A stretch of 64,000 bases of DNA from Streptomyces sp. NBC_00335 (GTDB lineage Bacteria > Actinomycetota > Actinomycetes > Streptomycetales > Streptomycetaceae): contig NZ_CP108006.1 in the NCBI RefSeq assembly GCF_036127095.1, positions 248,001 through 312,000 on the forward strand, in the 5' to 3' direction. This document shows positions 44,229 to 55,426 of the stretch, one piece after another (within the stretch, counting starts at the first letter, position 1; each line of letters begins with the position of its first letter). The position numbers and the translations under genes are program-made. Under the pieces are notes generated by a model that worked only from the letters and a program-made list of their open reading frames with translations, had not been told where the DNA came from and ran no database searches.

Positions 44229-46289
44229 ATGACCGCGACCCCGACCCACACCCCGACCGACGCCCGCGCCGACGCCCCTTCGGAAGCCCCGCAGTCCGCC
44301 GAACGGCCCGCCGGCCCGCGTCACTCGCGTACCACGTCCGCGCAGCAGGACCGCCCCCGCAGAGCCCTGCCCGGCCGCGCCGGGCGTCGCGGAGTCCTCC
44401 TCCCGATGGGCGTCGCCGTCGCCCTGCTGATCCCGCTCGCCGTGGTCTTCCCGGGCGCCGGCAGCTGGCCCGCGGCCCTGGCCGTCGACCTGTCCGGCCC
44501 GCTCGGCCGCGCCGGCGACTGGATCATCGACCACCGCGACAACCACCCTGTGTTCCTCTACTTCTTCGGCCACATCAGCAACGCCGTCGTGGTGTCCGTC
44601 CGCGCCGTGTACGTGCTCCTGCTCGCCGCCGGCTGGACCGGGGTCACCGCCCTGGCCGCCCTGGTCGCCTGGCGCCTCGCCGGCATCCGGCTCGCCCTGA
44701 CCTGTGCCGCCGCCTTCGCCGCCTGCGGACTGCTCGGCATGTGGGTGCCGACCATGCAGACCCTCGCGCTGATGGCCGTCGCCGTCGCCGCCTCCGTCGT
44801 ACTGGGCGCCCTGCTGGGCCTCGCCGCGGGGCTCTCCCCGCGCGCCGACCGCGCCCTGCGCCCCGTACTCGACACCATGCAGATCCTGCCGGCCTTCGCG
44901 TACCTGCTGCCGATGGTGCTGGTCTTCGGCATCGGCGTGCCCGCCGCCGTCCTCGCCACCGTGGTCTACGCCGCGCCGCCCATGGCCCGCCTCACCGCCC
45001 TCGGCCTGCGCGAGGCCGACGCGGGAGTCATGGAAGCCGCCGCCTCGCTCGGCGCCACCGGACGCCAGCGACTGCTGACCGCCCGCCTTCCGCTCGCGCG
45101 CCGACAGCTCCTGCTCGGCGTCAACCAGGCCATCATGACCGGCCTGTCCATGGCCGTCATCGCCTCCGTGATCGGCGCGGGCGGCCTCGGCGACCGCGTC
45201 TACCAGGCCCTCGCCTCCGTGGACGTCGGAGCCGCCCTGGCCGCGGGCATCCCGATCGTGCTGCTCGCCGTGGTGCTGGACCGCACCGCCGACGCCGCGG
45301 GCCGCCGGATCGGCGCCACCGTGCCCGTCGGCGAACAGGGCCTGCTGCGCCGGGTGTTCTCGGGCTGGTACGGCCTCCTCCTCACCCTCCTCGCGGCGGT
45401 CGCCGCCGCCGTGGCCGGGCGCATCGCCGGCAGCACCCTGTGGCCCGAGTCCTGGACCGTCTCCCTCGCCGCTCCGGTGAACTCGGCCGTCGCCTGGATG
45501 ACCGACCACCTCTACTCCGGCGTGCCCGTCGTCGGCGGCACCGCCGACTGGGCCGCCCGCTTCACCGGCTGGATCCTCGACCCGCTGCGCAGCGGACTGC
45601 AGGCCGCCCCCTGGTGGCTGCTCCTGCTCGTGGCCGCCGCTCTCGCCCTGCTCGCGGGCACCTGGCGCACCGCACTCACCGCGGTCCTCGCCCTGGGCGC
45701 CGTCGGAGTGCTCGGCGTGTGGGAATCCTCCCTGGACACGCTCTCCCAGGTCCTGGCCGCCGTGGCGGTCACCCTCGTACTGGGCTTCGCGATCGCCGTC
45801 GGAGCCGCCCGCAGCGCCCGCGCCGAGCGGCTGCTGCGGCCCGTACTCGACGTGTGCCAGACCCTGCCGCAGTTCGTCTACCTCATCCCCGTGGTCGCGC
45901 TGTTCGGCGTCGGCCGCGCACCGGCCGCCGCGGCCGCCGTCGTGTACGCGCTGCCGGCCGTCGTCCGGATCACCGTCCAGGGCCTGCGCGAGGTGGACCC
46001 GACCGTCGTCGAATCCGCACGCTCGCTCGGCGCGACCCGCTCGCAGCTGCTCCGGCAGGTCCAACTGCCCCTGGCCCGGCCGGCGCTGCTGCTGGCCGTC
46101 AACCAGGCCGTGGTCCTGGTCCTCGCCGTCGTCATCATCGGCGGCCTCGTCGGCGGCGGCGCGCTCGGCTACGACGTCGTCCTCGGCCTCGCCCAGGGCG
46201 ACCTGGCCACCGGCCTGGTGGCCGGCGCCGCGATCGTCTGCCTCGGCCTGCTCCTCGACCGCGTCACCCAGCCCGTGAAGGAGGCCTGA
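44229..46289 (+). CDS. Double-length glycine betaine ABC permease
   Basis: This 686-residue protein contains two ProW-type permease domains in one chain. Each has the EAA loop: EADAGVMEAAASLGATGRQRL near 275 and EVDPTVVESARSLGATRSQLL near 600, each followed by LPLARxxLLLxVNQA. A normal transporter uses two separate copies, so this single chain would be the complete membrane channel. The N-terminal tail (about 1-60) is Pro/Thr-rich and cytoplasmic. CGGAGGTGG lies before ATG 44229. The gap to the ATPase gene is 52 bases. Confidence 0.9.
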   Translation: MTATPTHTPTDARADAPSEAPQSAERPAGPRHSRTTSAQQDRPRRALPGRAGRRGVLLPMGVAVALLIPLAVVFPGAGSWPAALAVDLSGPLGRAGDWIIDHRDNHPVFLYFFGHISNAVVVSVRAVYVLLLAAGWTGVTALAALVAWRLAGIRLALTCAAAFAACGLLGMWVPTMQTLALMAVAVAASVVLGALLGLAAGLSPRADRALRPVLDTMQILPAFAYLLPMVLVFGIGVPAAVLATVVYAAPPMARLTALGLREADAGVMEAAASLGATGRQRLLTARLPLARRQLLLGVNQAIMTGLSMAVIASVIGAGGLGDRVYQALASVDVGAALAAGIPIVLLAVVLDRTADAAGRRIGATVPVGEQGLLRRVFSGWYGLLLTLLAAVAAAVAGRIAGSTLWPESWTVSLAAPVNSAVAWMTDHLYSGVPVVGGTADWAARFTGWILDPLRSGLQAAPWWLLLLVAAALALLAGTWRTALTAVLALGAVGVLGVWESSLDTLSQVLAAVAVTLVLGFAIAVGAARSARAERLLRPVLDVCQTLPQFVYLIPVVALFGVGRAPAAAAAVVYALPAVVRITVQGLREVDPTVVESARSLGATRSQLLRQVQLPLARPALLLAVNQAVVLVLAVVIIGGLVGGGALGYDVVLGLAQGDLATGLVAGAAIVCLGLLLDRVTQPVKEA

Positions 46290-46290
46290 C

Positions 46291-47277
46291 ATGCGCGACA
46301 CAACCCCCCGGCGCACCCTGCGCGGCCGACGCGGCGCGGCCGTCCTGGCCGCCGCGACCGGACTCGCCGTCCTCACCGGCTGCGGGGCCGCCGACATGAC
46401 CCGCCAGTCATCCCCGTACGCCGCCGCACAGGGCGCGAAGACCGTCACCCTCTCCGTCCAGTCGTGGGTCGGCGCCCAGGCGAACACCGCCGTCGCCTCC
46501 TACCTCCTCGAACACGAGCTGGGCTACCGCGTGGACACCGTCCAGGTCGACGAAGTCCCCGCCTGGGACGCCCTCAGCCAGGGCCGCGTCGACGCGATCC
46601 TGGAGGACTGGGGCCACCCCGAGCAGGAGAAGCGGTACGTAGAGGGCAAGAAGACCATCACCCCCGGCGGGGACCTCGGCGTGACGGGCCACATCGGCTG
46701 GTTCGTCCCCACGTACTTCGCCGAGGCCCATCCCGACGTCACCGACTGGAAGAACCTCGACAAGTACGCCGACCAGCTGCGCACCCCCGAGAGCCGTGGC
46801 AAGGGCCAGCTGATGGACGGCTCCCCGTCCTACGTCACGAACGACAAGGCACTGGTGAAGAACCTGGGCCTGGACTTCGAAGTCGTCTTCGCCGGCTCCG
46901 AGGCGGCCCAGATCACCCAGATCAAGCAGTTCGCCAAGGAGCACAAGCCCTTCCTGACGTACTGGTACGAGCCGCAGTGGCTCTTCGAGCGTGTCCCGAT
47001 GACCGAGGTGAAGCTCCCCGAGTACACCGAGGGCTGCGCGGACGATCCGCAGAAGGTGGCCTGCGCCTACCCGAACACACCGCTGCAGAAGTACCTGAAC
47101 ACGCGCTTCGCGGAGTCGGGCGGAAAGGCGGCCGACCTTCTGAAGAAGTTCCACTGGACCAAGGCGCAGCAGAACGAGGTGTCCCTGATGATCGCCGAGG
47201 AGAAGCTGTCGCCGCAGCAGGCGGCGAAGAAGTGGGTGGAGCGCAACGAGAACGTGTGGAAGCCCTGGGTGGAGTGA
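46291..47277 (+). CDS. Glycine betaine/choline-binding lipoprotein
   Basis: This 328-residue lipoprotein has lipobox LTGC with Cys near 31. Family features: VTLSVQSWVGAQANTAVASYLLE, ILEDWGHPEQEKRYV, GHIGWFVPTYF and TYWYEPQWLF, with Trp residues that can form the aromatic cage for the trimethylammonium group. It captures betaine or choline outside the membrane for the adjacent transporter. One base separates it from the permease stop. It ends the operon and is followed by two hairpins. Confidence 0.92.
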   Translation: MRDTTPRRTLRGRRGAAVLAAATGLAVLTGCGAADMTRQSSPYAAAQGAKTVTLSVQSWVGAQANTAVASYLLEHELGYRVDTVQVDEVPAWDALSQGRVDAILEDWGHPEQEKRYVEGKKTITPGGDLGVTGHIGWFVPTYFAEAHPDVTDWKNLDKYADQLRTPESRGKGQLMDGSPSYVTNDKALVKNLGLDFEVVFAGSEAAQITQIKQFAKEHKPFLTYWYEPQWLFERVPMTEVKLPEYTEGCADDPQKVACAYPNTPLQKYLNTRFAESGGKAADLLKKFHWTKAQQNEVSLMIAEEKLSPQQAAKKWVERNENVWKPWVE

Positions 47278-47369
47278 CCGACCCCGCGCCCTCCCCGGCG
47301 GCGGCGATCGCCGTCCCGTCGGACGGGACCACCGCGAACACCTCGATTCCCCCGGCATCCGGTGGCGTT

Positions 47370-47392
47370 GCCCCGCGCCCCGGGCGCGGGGC
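47370..47392. terminator. Terminator hairpin after the betaine operon
   Basis: GCCCCGCGCCC and GGGCGCGGGGC are perfect 11-base arms around a single C, 93 bases after the operon stop. A stem of 9-10 with a tight loop can form. No T tract. Confidence 0.55.
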
Positions 47393-47425
47393 CCCGGAGC
47401 CGGCCGCGTGCGGCGGGACCGCGAG

Positions 47426-47445
47426 CCCCCCACCCCCGTGGGGGG
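47426..47445. terminator. Second hairpin after the betaine operon
   Basis: CCCCCCAC and GTGGGGGG enclose CCCC (8-base stem, 4-base loop). This C-rich/G-rich hairpin form recurs at the ends of Streptomyces operons. Confidence 0.6.
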
Positions 47446-47614
47446 ACTCCGCTCCGTCCGTGCGGTCCGTGCGACTCCGTACCGTGCGGGAACGATCGCC
47501 ACACTACGGCCCGGCAGTTCACCTCCCCAGGGCCGCACGCGCCAGCAAGGGGACCGGCCGCGCCACGGGGGACACTGCACGCCATGTTGGGGACCGCAGG
47601 CCCCTAACCCCCGC

Positions 47615-47653
47615 GGTGACCTGGTAATTCACCCTGGACTATGCTCTGCCGCT
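47615..47653 (+). promoter_or_regulatory. Candidate leaderless promoter of the AraC gene
   Basis: TATGCT (47640-47645) lies eight bases before GTG 47654 and no ribosome site is seen. Just upstream GGTGA and TCACC form an inverted repeat (47615-47633, 9-base gap), a possible operator over the -35 region. Confidence 0.45.
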
Positions 47654-48709
47654 GTGGTCTCGCACGCACTTCAGGGGACAACCTCCTCCGCCCTCGCCCG
47701 TCTCAGCGTCAACGTCGCGCGGCTGGTCGGCATAGGCCCTCACGGGTACGCCCACTTGCCGGGCATGGCGCCCCAGCACCTCAACGACGACCTGTTCCGC
47801 ACTCCCGCGGCGACGGCCATCCGGATCGCGGAGCTCACGACGGTCCACGCCCCCTGGACCGAGATGTCCGTGCTGCTGGCGCGGGAGTCGAGCGTGGGCG
47901 CCCTCGGGGTCTGGGACTACCTGATCACCTCCGCGCCCACTCCGCTCGAAGGGATCCGGGACGCCGCGGCCCACTTCGACTCCGTCGCCGACCCCCTGAC
48001 GGACGGCATGCGGATCACCGAGGACGGCGAACGCGTCACCATCAGCCACGTCAATCGGGCCGACATAGCCCACGAGGCGGCCTGCGGCATCCGCGGCTAC
48101 GCCCTCGGTCTGTACCGGCGCCGGCTCGGCGAGGCCGCGGGGCGGTGCCTCGTTCCCCTGCACGCCACCCTGGCCGCCAAGGCGCCGCCGCGCCACGACG
48201 CCCTGATCGAGCTCTACGGCACCCGGAACATCGAGTTCGAGGCCCCGGCCAGTTCGATCACCTTCCTCGCCGCCGACCTGAGCGCCCCCGCGCCGTACGC
48301 CCAGCCCGGGCTGTCGGCCGTGCTCCGCCGGCACGCCGAGCAGGCCCTCGCCAGCACGATCCCGCTGCACGACTGGCTGGATCTGTTCCGTACCGCCCTC
48401 GCCTCCGCCCACGACGAGGGTGCGCCGACGCTGTCCTCGGTGGCGCGGCGCATGACCATCAGCGCGCGGACCCTCCAGCGCCGGCTCGAAGAACACGGCA
48501 CGACGTGGAGCGAGGAGGTCGAGTCCGTGCGCCGGGACCACATCGCCCGGCTGCTCCACGACACCGACCTCAGCGTCGACTCGATCGCGGCCCGGAGCGG
48601 CTACGCCGACGCCCGTGCTCTGCGCCGGGCCGTCAAGCGCTGGTACGGCACCACACCCGCCGCCCTGCGCCGCGCCGGACGCGGCGAGCACGATCAGGCC
48701 GGGGCGTAA
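47654..48709 (+). CDS. AraC family regulator with arabinose-binding-like N terminus
   Basis: This 351-residue regulator has an N-terminal sensor domain of the PF12625 type (GIGPHGYAHLPG, DYLITSAPTPLEGIRDAAAHFDSVAD) and a C-terminal AraC helix-turn-helix (SVARRMTISARTLQRRLEEHG, then VDSIAARSGYADARALRRAVKRWYGTTPA). Members such as OruR or ArgR activate amino-acid or amine use. It lies after the betaine operon and converges with cynR, overlapping it by 16 bases at the 3' ends. Control of the betaine operon is possible but unproven. Confidence 0.88.
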   Translation: MVSHALQGTTSSALARLSVNVARLVGIGPHGYAHLPGMAPQHLNDDLFRTPAATAIRIAELTTVHAPWTEMSVLLARESSVGALGVWDYLITSAPTPLEGIRDAAAHFDSVADPLTDGMRITEDGERVTISHVNRADIAHEAACGIRGYALGLYRRRLGEAAGRCLVPLHATLAAKAPPRHDALIELYGTRNIEFEAPASSITFLAADLSAPAPYAQPGLSAVLRRHAEQALASTIPLHDWLDLFRTALASAHDEGAPTLSSVARRMTISARTLQRRLEEHGTTWSEEVESVRRDHIARLLHDTDLSVDSIAARSGYADARALRRAVKRWYGTTPAALRRAGRGEHDQAGA

Positions 48710-49602
48710 CCGCGGGACCGGGCGTGGTCGTGGGCGAGCCGGGTGAAGGCGCCCGCGGCGGCGCTGCGGTAGGCGTTGTCGCGCCCGAGGAGGGCGACCG
48801 TGCGGGTGGGCAGGGCCGGTTCGAGGGGGACGGGGACGAGGTGGGGGTGGTCCTCCGTGACCGCGTCGGGCAGGACGGTCGCAAGGTCGGTGCGCCGGAC
48901 GATCTCGGTGAGGGTCTGGACCGAATTGGCCTCCACCGCGATGCGCGGTCGCACCCGGTGGCCGGCCAGGTAGGCGTCGATATGACCCCTGGTGGCGAAA
49001 TCGCCACTGAGCAGAGCTAGTTGACGGTTCGCCATGTCTCTTACGCTCAGGGGTTGTTGCGGACCATCGGCAGTCGGGTGGGCGGCGGTGACGAGGCTGA
49101 GGGTCTCGGCGTACAGCGGGGTCGCGGTGATGCCGGGCAGGTGCGGGCCGTCGAAGGCGATCCCCAGGTCGAGTTCGTCGGCGAGCAGGCCGGCTTCGAT
49201 GCGGTCCTGGGCCATGTCCTTGACGTCCAGGGTGATGCCGGGGTGGCGGGCATGGAACTCCGCGGCCAGCGGCCCGACCAGGTAGGCGGTGAACGTCGGT
49301 GTCACGGCCAGCCGGAGGTGGCCGCGCGAAAGGTCGGCGACGTCGTGGACGGCGCGTTCGGCGGCGGCGAGGTCGCGCAGGGCCCGGCGGGCGTGGTGGA
49401 CGTAGGTTTCGCCGGCATCGGTGAGGCGGACTCCGCCGCGGCCGGTGCGGTCCAGGAGCTGGACGCCGACGGTGCCTTCGAGCTGCTTGATCTGCTGGGA
49501 CAGGGTCGGCTGGGAGATGCGCAGTTCTTCGGCGGCGCGGGTGAAGCTGGCGTGTTCGGCGACGGCGAGCAGGTAGCGCAGGTGACGGAGTTCCAGGGCC
49601 AT
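48694..49602 (-). CDS. cynR: LysR-type regulator of the cyanase genes
   Basis: This 302-residue LysR regulator has the N-terminal winged helix-turn-helix (LRYLLAVAEHASFTRAAEELRISQPTLSQQIKQLEG) and a two-lobed ligand domain (LRLAVTPTFTAYLVGPLAAEF, GIAFDGPHLPG). It is divergent from carbonic anhydrase and cyanase genes, as in the E. coli cyn locus, so it probably activates them with cyanate as inducer. ATG 49602 is preceded by TATACT seven bases upstream (leaderless form) rather than a ribosome site; ATG 49623 would overlap the operator. Its 3' end overlaps the AraC gene. Confidence 0.88.
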   Translation of the reverse strand: MALELRHLRYLLAVAEHASFTRAAEELRISQPTLSQQIKQLEGTVGVQLLDRTGRGGVRLTDAGETYVHHARRALRDLAAAERAVHDVADLSRGHLRLAVTPTFTAYLVGPLAAEFHARHPGITLDVKDMAQDRIEAGLLADELDLGIAFDGPHLPGITATPLYAETLSLVTAAHPTADGPQQPLSVRDMANRQLALLSGDFATRGHIDAYLAGHRVRPRIAVEANSVQTLTEIVRRTDLATVLPDAVTEDHPHLVPVPLEPALPTRTVALLGRDNAYRSAAAGAFTRLAHDHARSRGYAPA

Positions 49603-49612
49603 GGAGTCGAGT

Positions 49613-49627
49613 ATAGATCCCATCTAT
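49613..49627. promoter_or_regulatory. LysR operator ATAG-N7-CTAT
   Basis: ATAGATCCCATCTAT has perfect 6-base arms around CCC and fits the LysR T-N11-A rule. It overlaps the TATACT -10 of cynR and sits about 100 bases before the carbonic anhydrase start, the usual position for autorepression plus activation. Confidence 0.75.
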
Positions 49628-49725
49628 GAGTGACATGGGTAATGCGTCTTGGACGCTATAGGTGCAGGTCGTGCATGGTGGATCTCGTCGGCCCCACGGG
49701 TCGGCAGTGATCGAAGGGAGTGACC

Positions 49726-50325
49726 ATGCACGACCTCATCGAGGGCGTCGCGCAGTTCCGGCGGGAGGTCTACCCGGCCAAGGCGGAGCTCTTCGCCCTG
49801 CTGGCGACGCAGCACCGCCCGCGCACCCTGTTCATCAGCTGCTCCGACGCCCGGGTGGTGCCGGAGCTGATCACCCAGAGCGAGCCGGGCGAGCTGTTCG
49901 TCATCCGTACCGCCGGCAACCTCGTGCCCGCCCACACCCCCGGCACGGACGGGGTGGCCGCCAGCATCGAGTACGCCGTCGCGGTCCTGGGCGTGAGCGA
50001 CATCGTGGTGTGCGGGCATTCCGCTTGCGGCGCGATGACGGCCCTGGCCGAGCGGCACGACCTCAGCGCCGCCCCGGCGGTCGCCGGCTGGCTGCGCCAC
50101 GCCGACGCCTCGCTCGCCCGTACCGGCGCCGGGCAGGACGGGCGCAGGGTCGATGCCCTGGTACGGGAGAACGTCCGCGCGCAGTTGGCGAACCTCGCGA
50201 CCCACCCGTCGGTGGCCCGCGCCCTGGCCGCGGGGTCGGTGACCCTGCGCGGCTGGGTCTACGACATCGGGGCCGGGGGTGTCGAGGAGCTCGACGCCCC
50301 GCGCCCGGTCTCCCCCGCGGTCTGA
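49726..50325 (+). CDS. cynT: Beta-class carbonic anhydrase
   Basis: This 199-residue enzyme interconverts CO2 and bicarbonate. Zinc ligands are Cys39 and Asp41 region (SCSDARV), His98 and Cys101 (CGHSACG), and the Asp/Arg dyad is intact. In cyanate metabolism it returns bicarbonate, which cyanase consumes. ATG 49726 follows GAAGGGAG; GTG 49720 overlaps that site. The cyanase gene follows 106 bases downstream. Confidence 0.92.
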   Translation: MHDLIEGVAQFRREVYPAKAELFALLATQHRPRTLFISCSDARVVPELITQSEPGELFVIRTAGNLVPAHTPGTDGVAASIEYAVAVLGVSDIVVCGHSACGAMTALAERHDLSAAPAVAGWLRHADASLARTGAGQDGRRVDALVRENVRAQLANLATHPSVARALAAGSVTLRGWVYDIGAGGVEELDAPRPVSPAV

Positions 50326-50431
50326 CCACCGCCACCCCTCGGGTCCCCGACCCGCATTCCCGCACCCCATCCGCGCCATCCGCCGCTCTCCCCCACCCCG
50401 GGTGAGCGGCTCACCGAAAGGAAGCCCTCTC

Positions 50432-50902
50432 ATGGTGCACGCCCAGTTCGACAACACCGCCCGTCAGGCCCTGGCCGTCAAGGCCGTGGACGCCAAGATC
50501 CGCGAGGACCTGACCTGGCAGCGGATCGCGGACGCCGCGGGCCTGTCGGTCGCCTTCGTCACCGCGGCCGTCCTCGGCCAGCACCCGCTGCCCCGGGCCT
50601 CGGCCGAGGCCGTGGCCGCCCTCCTGGGCCTGGACGCCGACGACGCGCGGCTGCTGCAGACCATCCCGAGCCGCGGCTCGGTCCCCGGCGGCGTCCCCAC
50701 CGACCCGACGATCTACCGCTTCTACGAGATGCTCCAGGTCTACGGGACCACGCTGAAGGCACTGGTCCACGAGCAGCTCGGCGACGGCATCGTCTCCGCG
50801 ATCAACTTCAAGCTCGACGTGAGGAAGGTCGCGGACCCCGACGGCGGCGAGCGTGCGGTCATCACCCTGGACGGCAAGTACCTGCCGACGAAGCCCTTCT
50901 GA
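50432..50902 (+). CDS. cynS: Cyanase
   Basis: This 156-residue enzyme combines cyanate and bicarbonate to form ammonia and two CO2. The length equals that of E. coli CynS and the catalytic residues fall at the same numbers: Arg96 and Glu99 in [10 protein letters not shown], and Ser122 in GIVSAINF. The N-terminal helical domain resembles a DNA-binding fold, as is usual. AAAGGAAG precedes ATG 50432. It is the downstream partner of carbonic anhydrase. Active enzyme is a decamer in other species. Confidence 0.96.
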   Translation: MVHAQFDNTARQALAVKAVDAKIREDLTWQRIADAAGLSVAFVTAAVLGQHPLPRASAEAVAALLGLDADDARLLQTIPSRGSVPGGVPTDPTIYRFYEMLQVYGTTLKALVHEQLGDGIVSAINFKLDVRKVADPDGGERAVITLDGKYLPTKPF

Positions 50903-50926
50903 TCCGCTCCGGGCAGCCGGGATCAG
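50899..50926. terminator. Bidirectional hairpin holding two stop codons
   Basis: CTGATCC and GGATCAG form the outer stem, with CCGG-GCAG-CCGG as inner stem. The cyanase TGA (50900-50902) is in the left arm and the TGA of the convergent zinc-finger gene (50923-50925, reversed) in the right arm. Confidence 0.6.
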
Positions 50927-51272
50927 CGGTGCAGCCGGCGGGTCCAGTCCTCGGGCACCCGGCCCGACGGGCCCGGGGCCGGTTGGTCGGACGGGTGGCC
51001 GGACGGTGGGGTCAGCTCGGGGCCGGTCTCGTACAGCTCGTCGGCCGCGAAGTCCCAGAACCAGTCCTCGCCCGGTTCGTAGCTCTGTACCACCGGGTGC
51101 CCGGTGGATTTCCAGTGCCCGGTGGCGTGCTGGGCGGGCGAGGAGTCGCAGCAGCCGATGTGGCCGCACTGGGCGCAGCGCCGCAGGTGGAACCACCAGC
51201 CGCCGACCGCATCGCAATCGGCGCAGCCGCTACCGGAGGGCGGGACGCTCGGGTCGACTCCGTCGATGGCGG

Positions 51273-51276
<4 letters not shown>
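50923..51276 (-). CDS. UBP-type zinc finger protein
   Basis: This 117-residue protein has a UBP/ZnF-type zinc finger: CADC (18-21), then CAQCGHIGCCD, an H in SSPAQHATGHWKSTGHPV, and a Trp/Phe-rich tail EDWFWDFAADELYE. Eukaryotic UBP fingers bind the C-terminal end of ubiquitin; bacterial ones have no known partner. ATG 51276 overlaps the stop of the histidine kinase gene (ATGA), so it is the last of a coupled three-gene operon. The Pro/Ser-rich C terminus looks disordered. Confidence 0.82.
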
Positions 51277-52795
<1,519 letters not shown>

Positions 52796-52799
<4 letters not shown>

Positions 52800-54472
52800 G
52801 ACTCCTCCAGGTACCGGTGGACGAGCATCACGGCCATGGCTCCCTCTCCGACGGCTGATGCGACCCGCTTCGCGGACCGGGCGCGCGCGTCGCCCGCCAC
52901 GAACACGCCGGGCACGCTGGTCTCCAGGTGGTAGGGCGGGCGGTCCAGCTCCCATTCGGCCGGGGGGCGCCCGTCCGGGGTGAGGTCCGGCCCGGCCAGG
53001 ATGAAGCCGTGGTCGTCGCGCAGCACCGTACCGTCCAGCCAGTCGGTGAGCGGGGCCGCGCCGATGAACACGAACATCCACTGGGTGTCGACGAGTTCGG
53101 TCGCGCCGGTGTCCACGTCGCGCAGGGTGAGCTGCTCCAGGTGGCCGTCGCCGTGCGCCGATTCGACGGTGGTGCGGGTGCGCACCGTGATGTTGGGCAT
53201 CTCCTCGATCTGCTGGATCAGGTAGTACGACATGGACGCGGCCAGGGACTGCCCGCGCACCAGGAGCGTCACCGATTTCGCGCCCCGGGCGAGGTACATG
53301 GCGGCTTGCCCGGCCGAGTTGGCGCCGCCGACCACGTACACGTCCTGTTCCAGGCAGGAGGAGGCCTCGGTGAGCGAGGAGCCGTAGTACACGCCGCGGC
53401 CGGTGAGGCCGTCGCAGCCCGACGCCCCGAGCTGGCGGTAGGTGACGCCGGTGGCCAGGATGATGCTCCGCGCGCCGATCGCCGAGCCGTCGGAGAAGCG
53501 GACGAGGCGGGCCGCGCCGTTGACCTCCAGTCCGGTGACCTCGCGTGCGGTGAGGATCTCGGCGCCGAAGCGGCCGGCCTGGCGGCGGGCGCGTTCGGTG
53601 AGCTGGGATCCGGACACGCCGTCCGGGAAGCCGAGGTAGTTCTCGATGCGGGAGCTCTGCCCGGCCTGTCCGCCGGTCGCGGACCGCTCGACCAGTACGG
53701 TGCGCAGCCCCTCGGAGGCCCCGTACAGCGCGGAGCCGAGACCGGCGGGGCCGCCGCCGATCACGACGAGGTCGTAGAAGTCGGCCGTCGGTGTGGTCGC
53801 GAGGCCCACGTGGGCGGCGAGGTCGGGTGCGTCCGGCTCGATCAGTACGGTGCCGCCGGGGGTGATCACCACGGGCAGTCGCTGTCCGTCGGCCCCGGCC
53901 GCCCGCAGGAGCCGTCGCCCCTCCGGCTCCTCGCAGGAGTACCAGCGGTACGGGACCTGGTTGCGGGCCAGGAACTCCCGGACGGCCGACGAGGGGGCCG
54001 ACCAGCGGTGTCCGATCACCTTGGTGGCGGGCACGGGCCGGTGGTCGCCGGTGCGCCAGGCGGTGAGGAGGTCGTCCACGACCGGGTAGAGCTTCTCCTC
54101 GGGCGGGTCCCACGGTTTGAGGAGGTAGTGGTCCAGGTCGACGACGTTGATCGCGTCGATCGCCGCGTTGGTGTCGGCGTAGGCGGTCAGCAGGACGCGG
54201 CGCGCGCCCGGGTACACGGTGATGGCTTCTTCGAGGAACTCGATGCCGTTCATCTGCGGCATGCGGTAGTCGGCGAGGATCACCGCCACCAGGTCGCCGC
54301 GGAGCTTCAGCTCGCGCAGTGCCTCCAGCGCGGACTCGCCGGATTCGGCCCGCACGATCCGGTAACCGGAGCCGTAGCGCCGCCGCAGGTCTCGGGCGAT
54401 GGCCCGGGACACTCCCGGGTCGTCGTCCACGGTCAGGATCACGGTCCGTGCCGTGTCGGCGACCTCTGTCAT
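52796..54472 (-). CDS. Response regulator fused to a thioredoxin reductase-like enzyme
   Basis: This 558-residue fusion has an N-terminal REC domain (about 8-130) with acidic Asp16/Asp17, phospho-acceptor Asp68 in ILADYRM and Lys119 in LLKPW. A glutaredoxin-like segment without Cys (about 150-215) follows. The rest is a thioredoxin-reductase fold: VIGGGPAGLGSALYG for FAD, VVGGANSAGQAAMY for NAD(P)H, and VFVAGDARARS. The redox CxxC is absent; the region reads YYGSSLTEASSC. ATG 54472 follows GGGAG. It heads a coupled operon with the kinase, suggesting phosphorylation controls its activity. Confidence 0.9.
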
Positions 54473-54749
54473 GGCTCTCCCGCCCCGAGCGGCCTGGACT
54501 GGCGGCATCGCGGCGAGCCGCCCGCACCCGGTTCCCGTCCATCCTAGGGTCGATCGTCCGGGTCCGCGCGGACGGGCGGAGCGGGCCCGGAGGGTCTGGG
54601 CCGGGTTGGCGCGGTGCGAGGAGGACGGCCTGCGCCGGGCGGGCAGTGCGGGGCGGATCCGGTACGGGGCCGGGCGGTCCCGGCGAGCGGGCGCCCGCAC
54701 CGGCGGAAATTCCGTACCGCCGCGGCGGGCAGTGGATCAGACTCGCCCC

Positions 54750-55403
54750 ATGGAAGACATGGCGGCGTTCGGGGATGCGGTGACCGCGTGGGCGGCCGGT
54801 GACGCCGGTGGGCTCGGTGACGTGGGGTACGCAGGGGAGGCGGCGGACACGGCGCGCGAGCTGGCCGCGCGGCTGCCCGTACGGACCGTCGTGCTGCTCG
54901 AAGGGGCGAGCGACGCCGAAGCCGTCGATGCCCTGGCCTCGATGCGGGGCCGGAACCTGGCCGCCGAGGGGGTCTGTGTCCTGCCCATGGGCGGCGCGAT
55001 GAGCGTCGCGCGGTTCGCCGGGTTCCTCGGACCGCAGGGTCTGGGCCTGCGCCTGACGGGACTGTGCGACGAGAGGGAGCGCGACTTCTACGTGCGCGGC
55101 TGGGAGCGGGCCGGCGCCGAGCCCCAGGGGTTCTTCGTCTGCGCGGCGGATCTGGAGGACGAGCTCATCCGCGCACTGGGCGTGCCCAGGGTGGAGGAGC
55201 TCGTCCGGGAGGAGGGGGACCACCGCGCCCTGCGGACCTTCCTGCGCCAGCCCGCGCAGCAGGGCCGCACGGCGCAGCAGCAGGTGCGGCGATTCCTCGG
55301 CACGAAGAAGGGACGCAAGATCCGCTACGGCCGCGTCCTCGTCGAGGCGCTCGACGAGGACCGCGTACCGGCGCCCCTCGAAGAGCTGCTCGCGAGCCTG
55401 TGA
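54750..55403 (+). CDS. TOPRIM domain-containing protein
   Basis: This 217-residue protein is built on a TOPRIM-like core: VVLLEGASDAEAVDALA with the catalytic Glu (about 49) and the Asp cluster in GLCDERERDFY (about 107). It resembles the OLD-type nuclease TOPRIM part without an ATPase domain. A basic C-terminal helix (FLGTKKGRKIRYGRVLVEAL) could bind nucleic acid. Start ATG 54750 matches the family N terminus. It may cleave or ligate DNA or RNA. It is divergent from the RR-reductase operon, with which no link is established. Confidence 0.75.
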   Translation: MEDMAAFGDAVTAWAAGDAGGLGDVGYAGEAADTARELAARLPVRTVVLLEGASDAEAVDALASMRGRNLAAEGVCVLPMGGAMSVARFAGFLGPQGLGLRLTGLCDERERDFYVRGWERAGAEPQGFFVCAADLEDELIRALGVPRVEELVREEGDHRALRTFLRQPAQQGRTAQQQVRRFLGTKKGRKIRYGRVLVEALDEDRVPAPLEELLASL

Positions 55404-55426
55404 CCCGCCGCCGCCCGCACGCGGGG

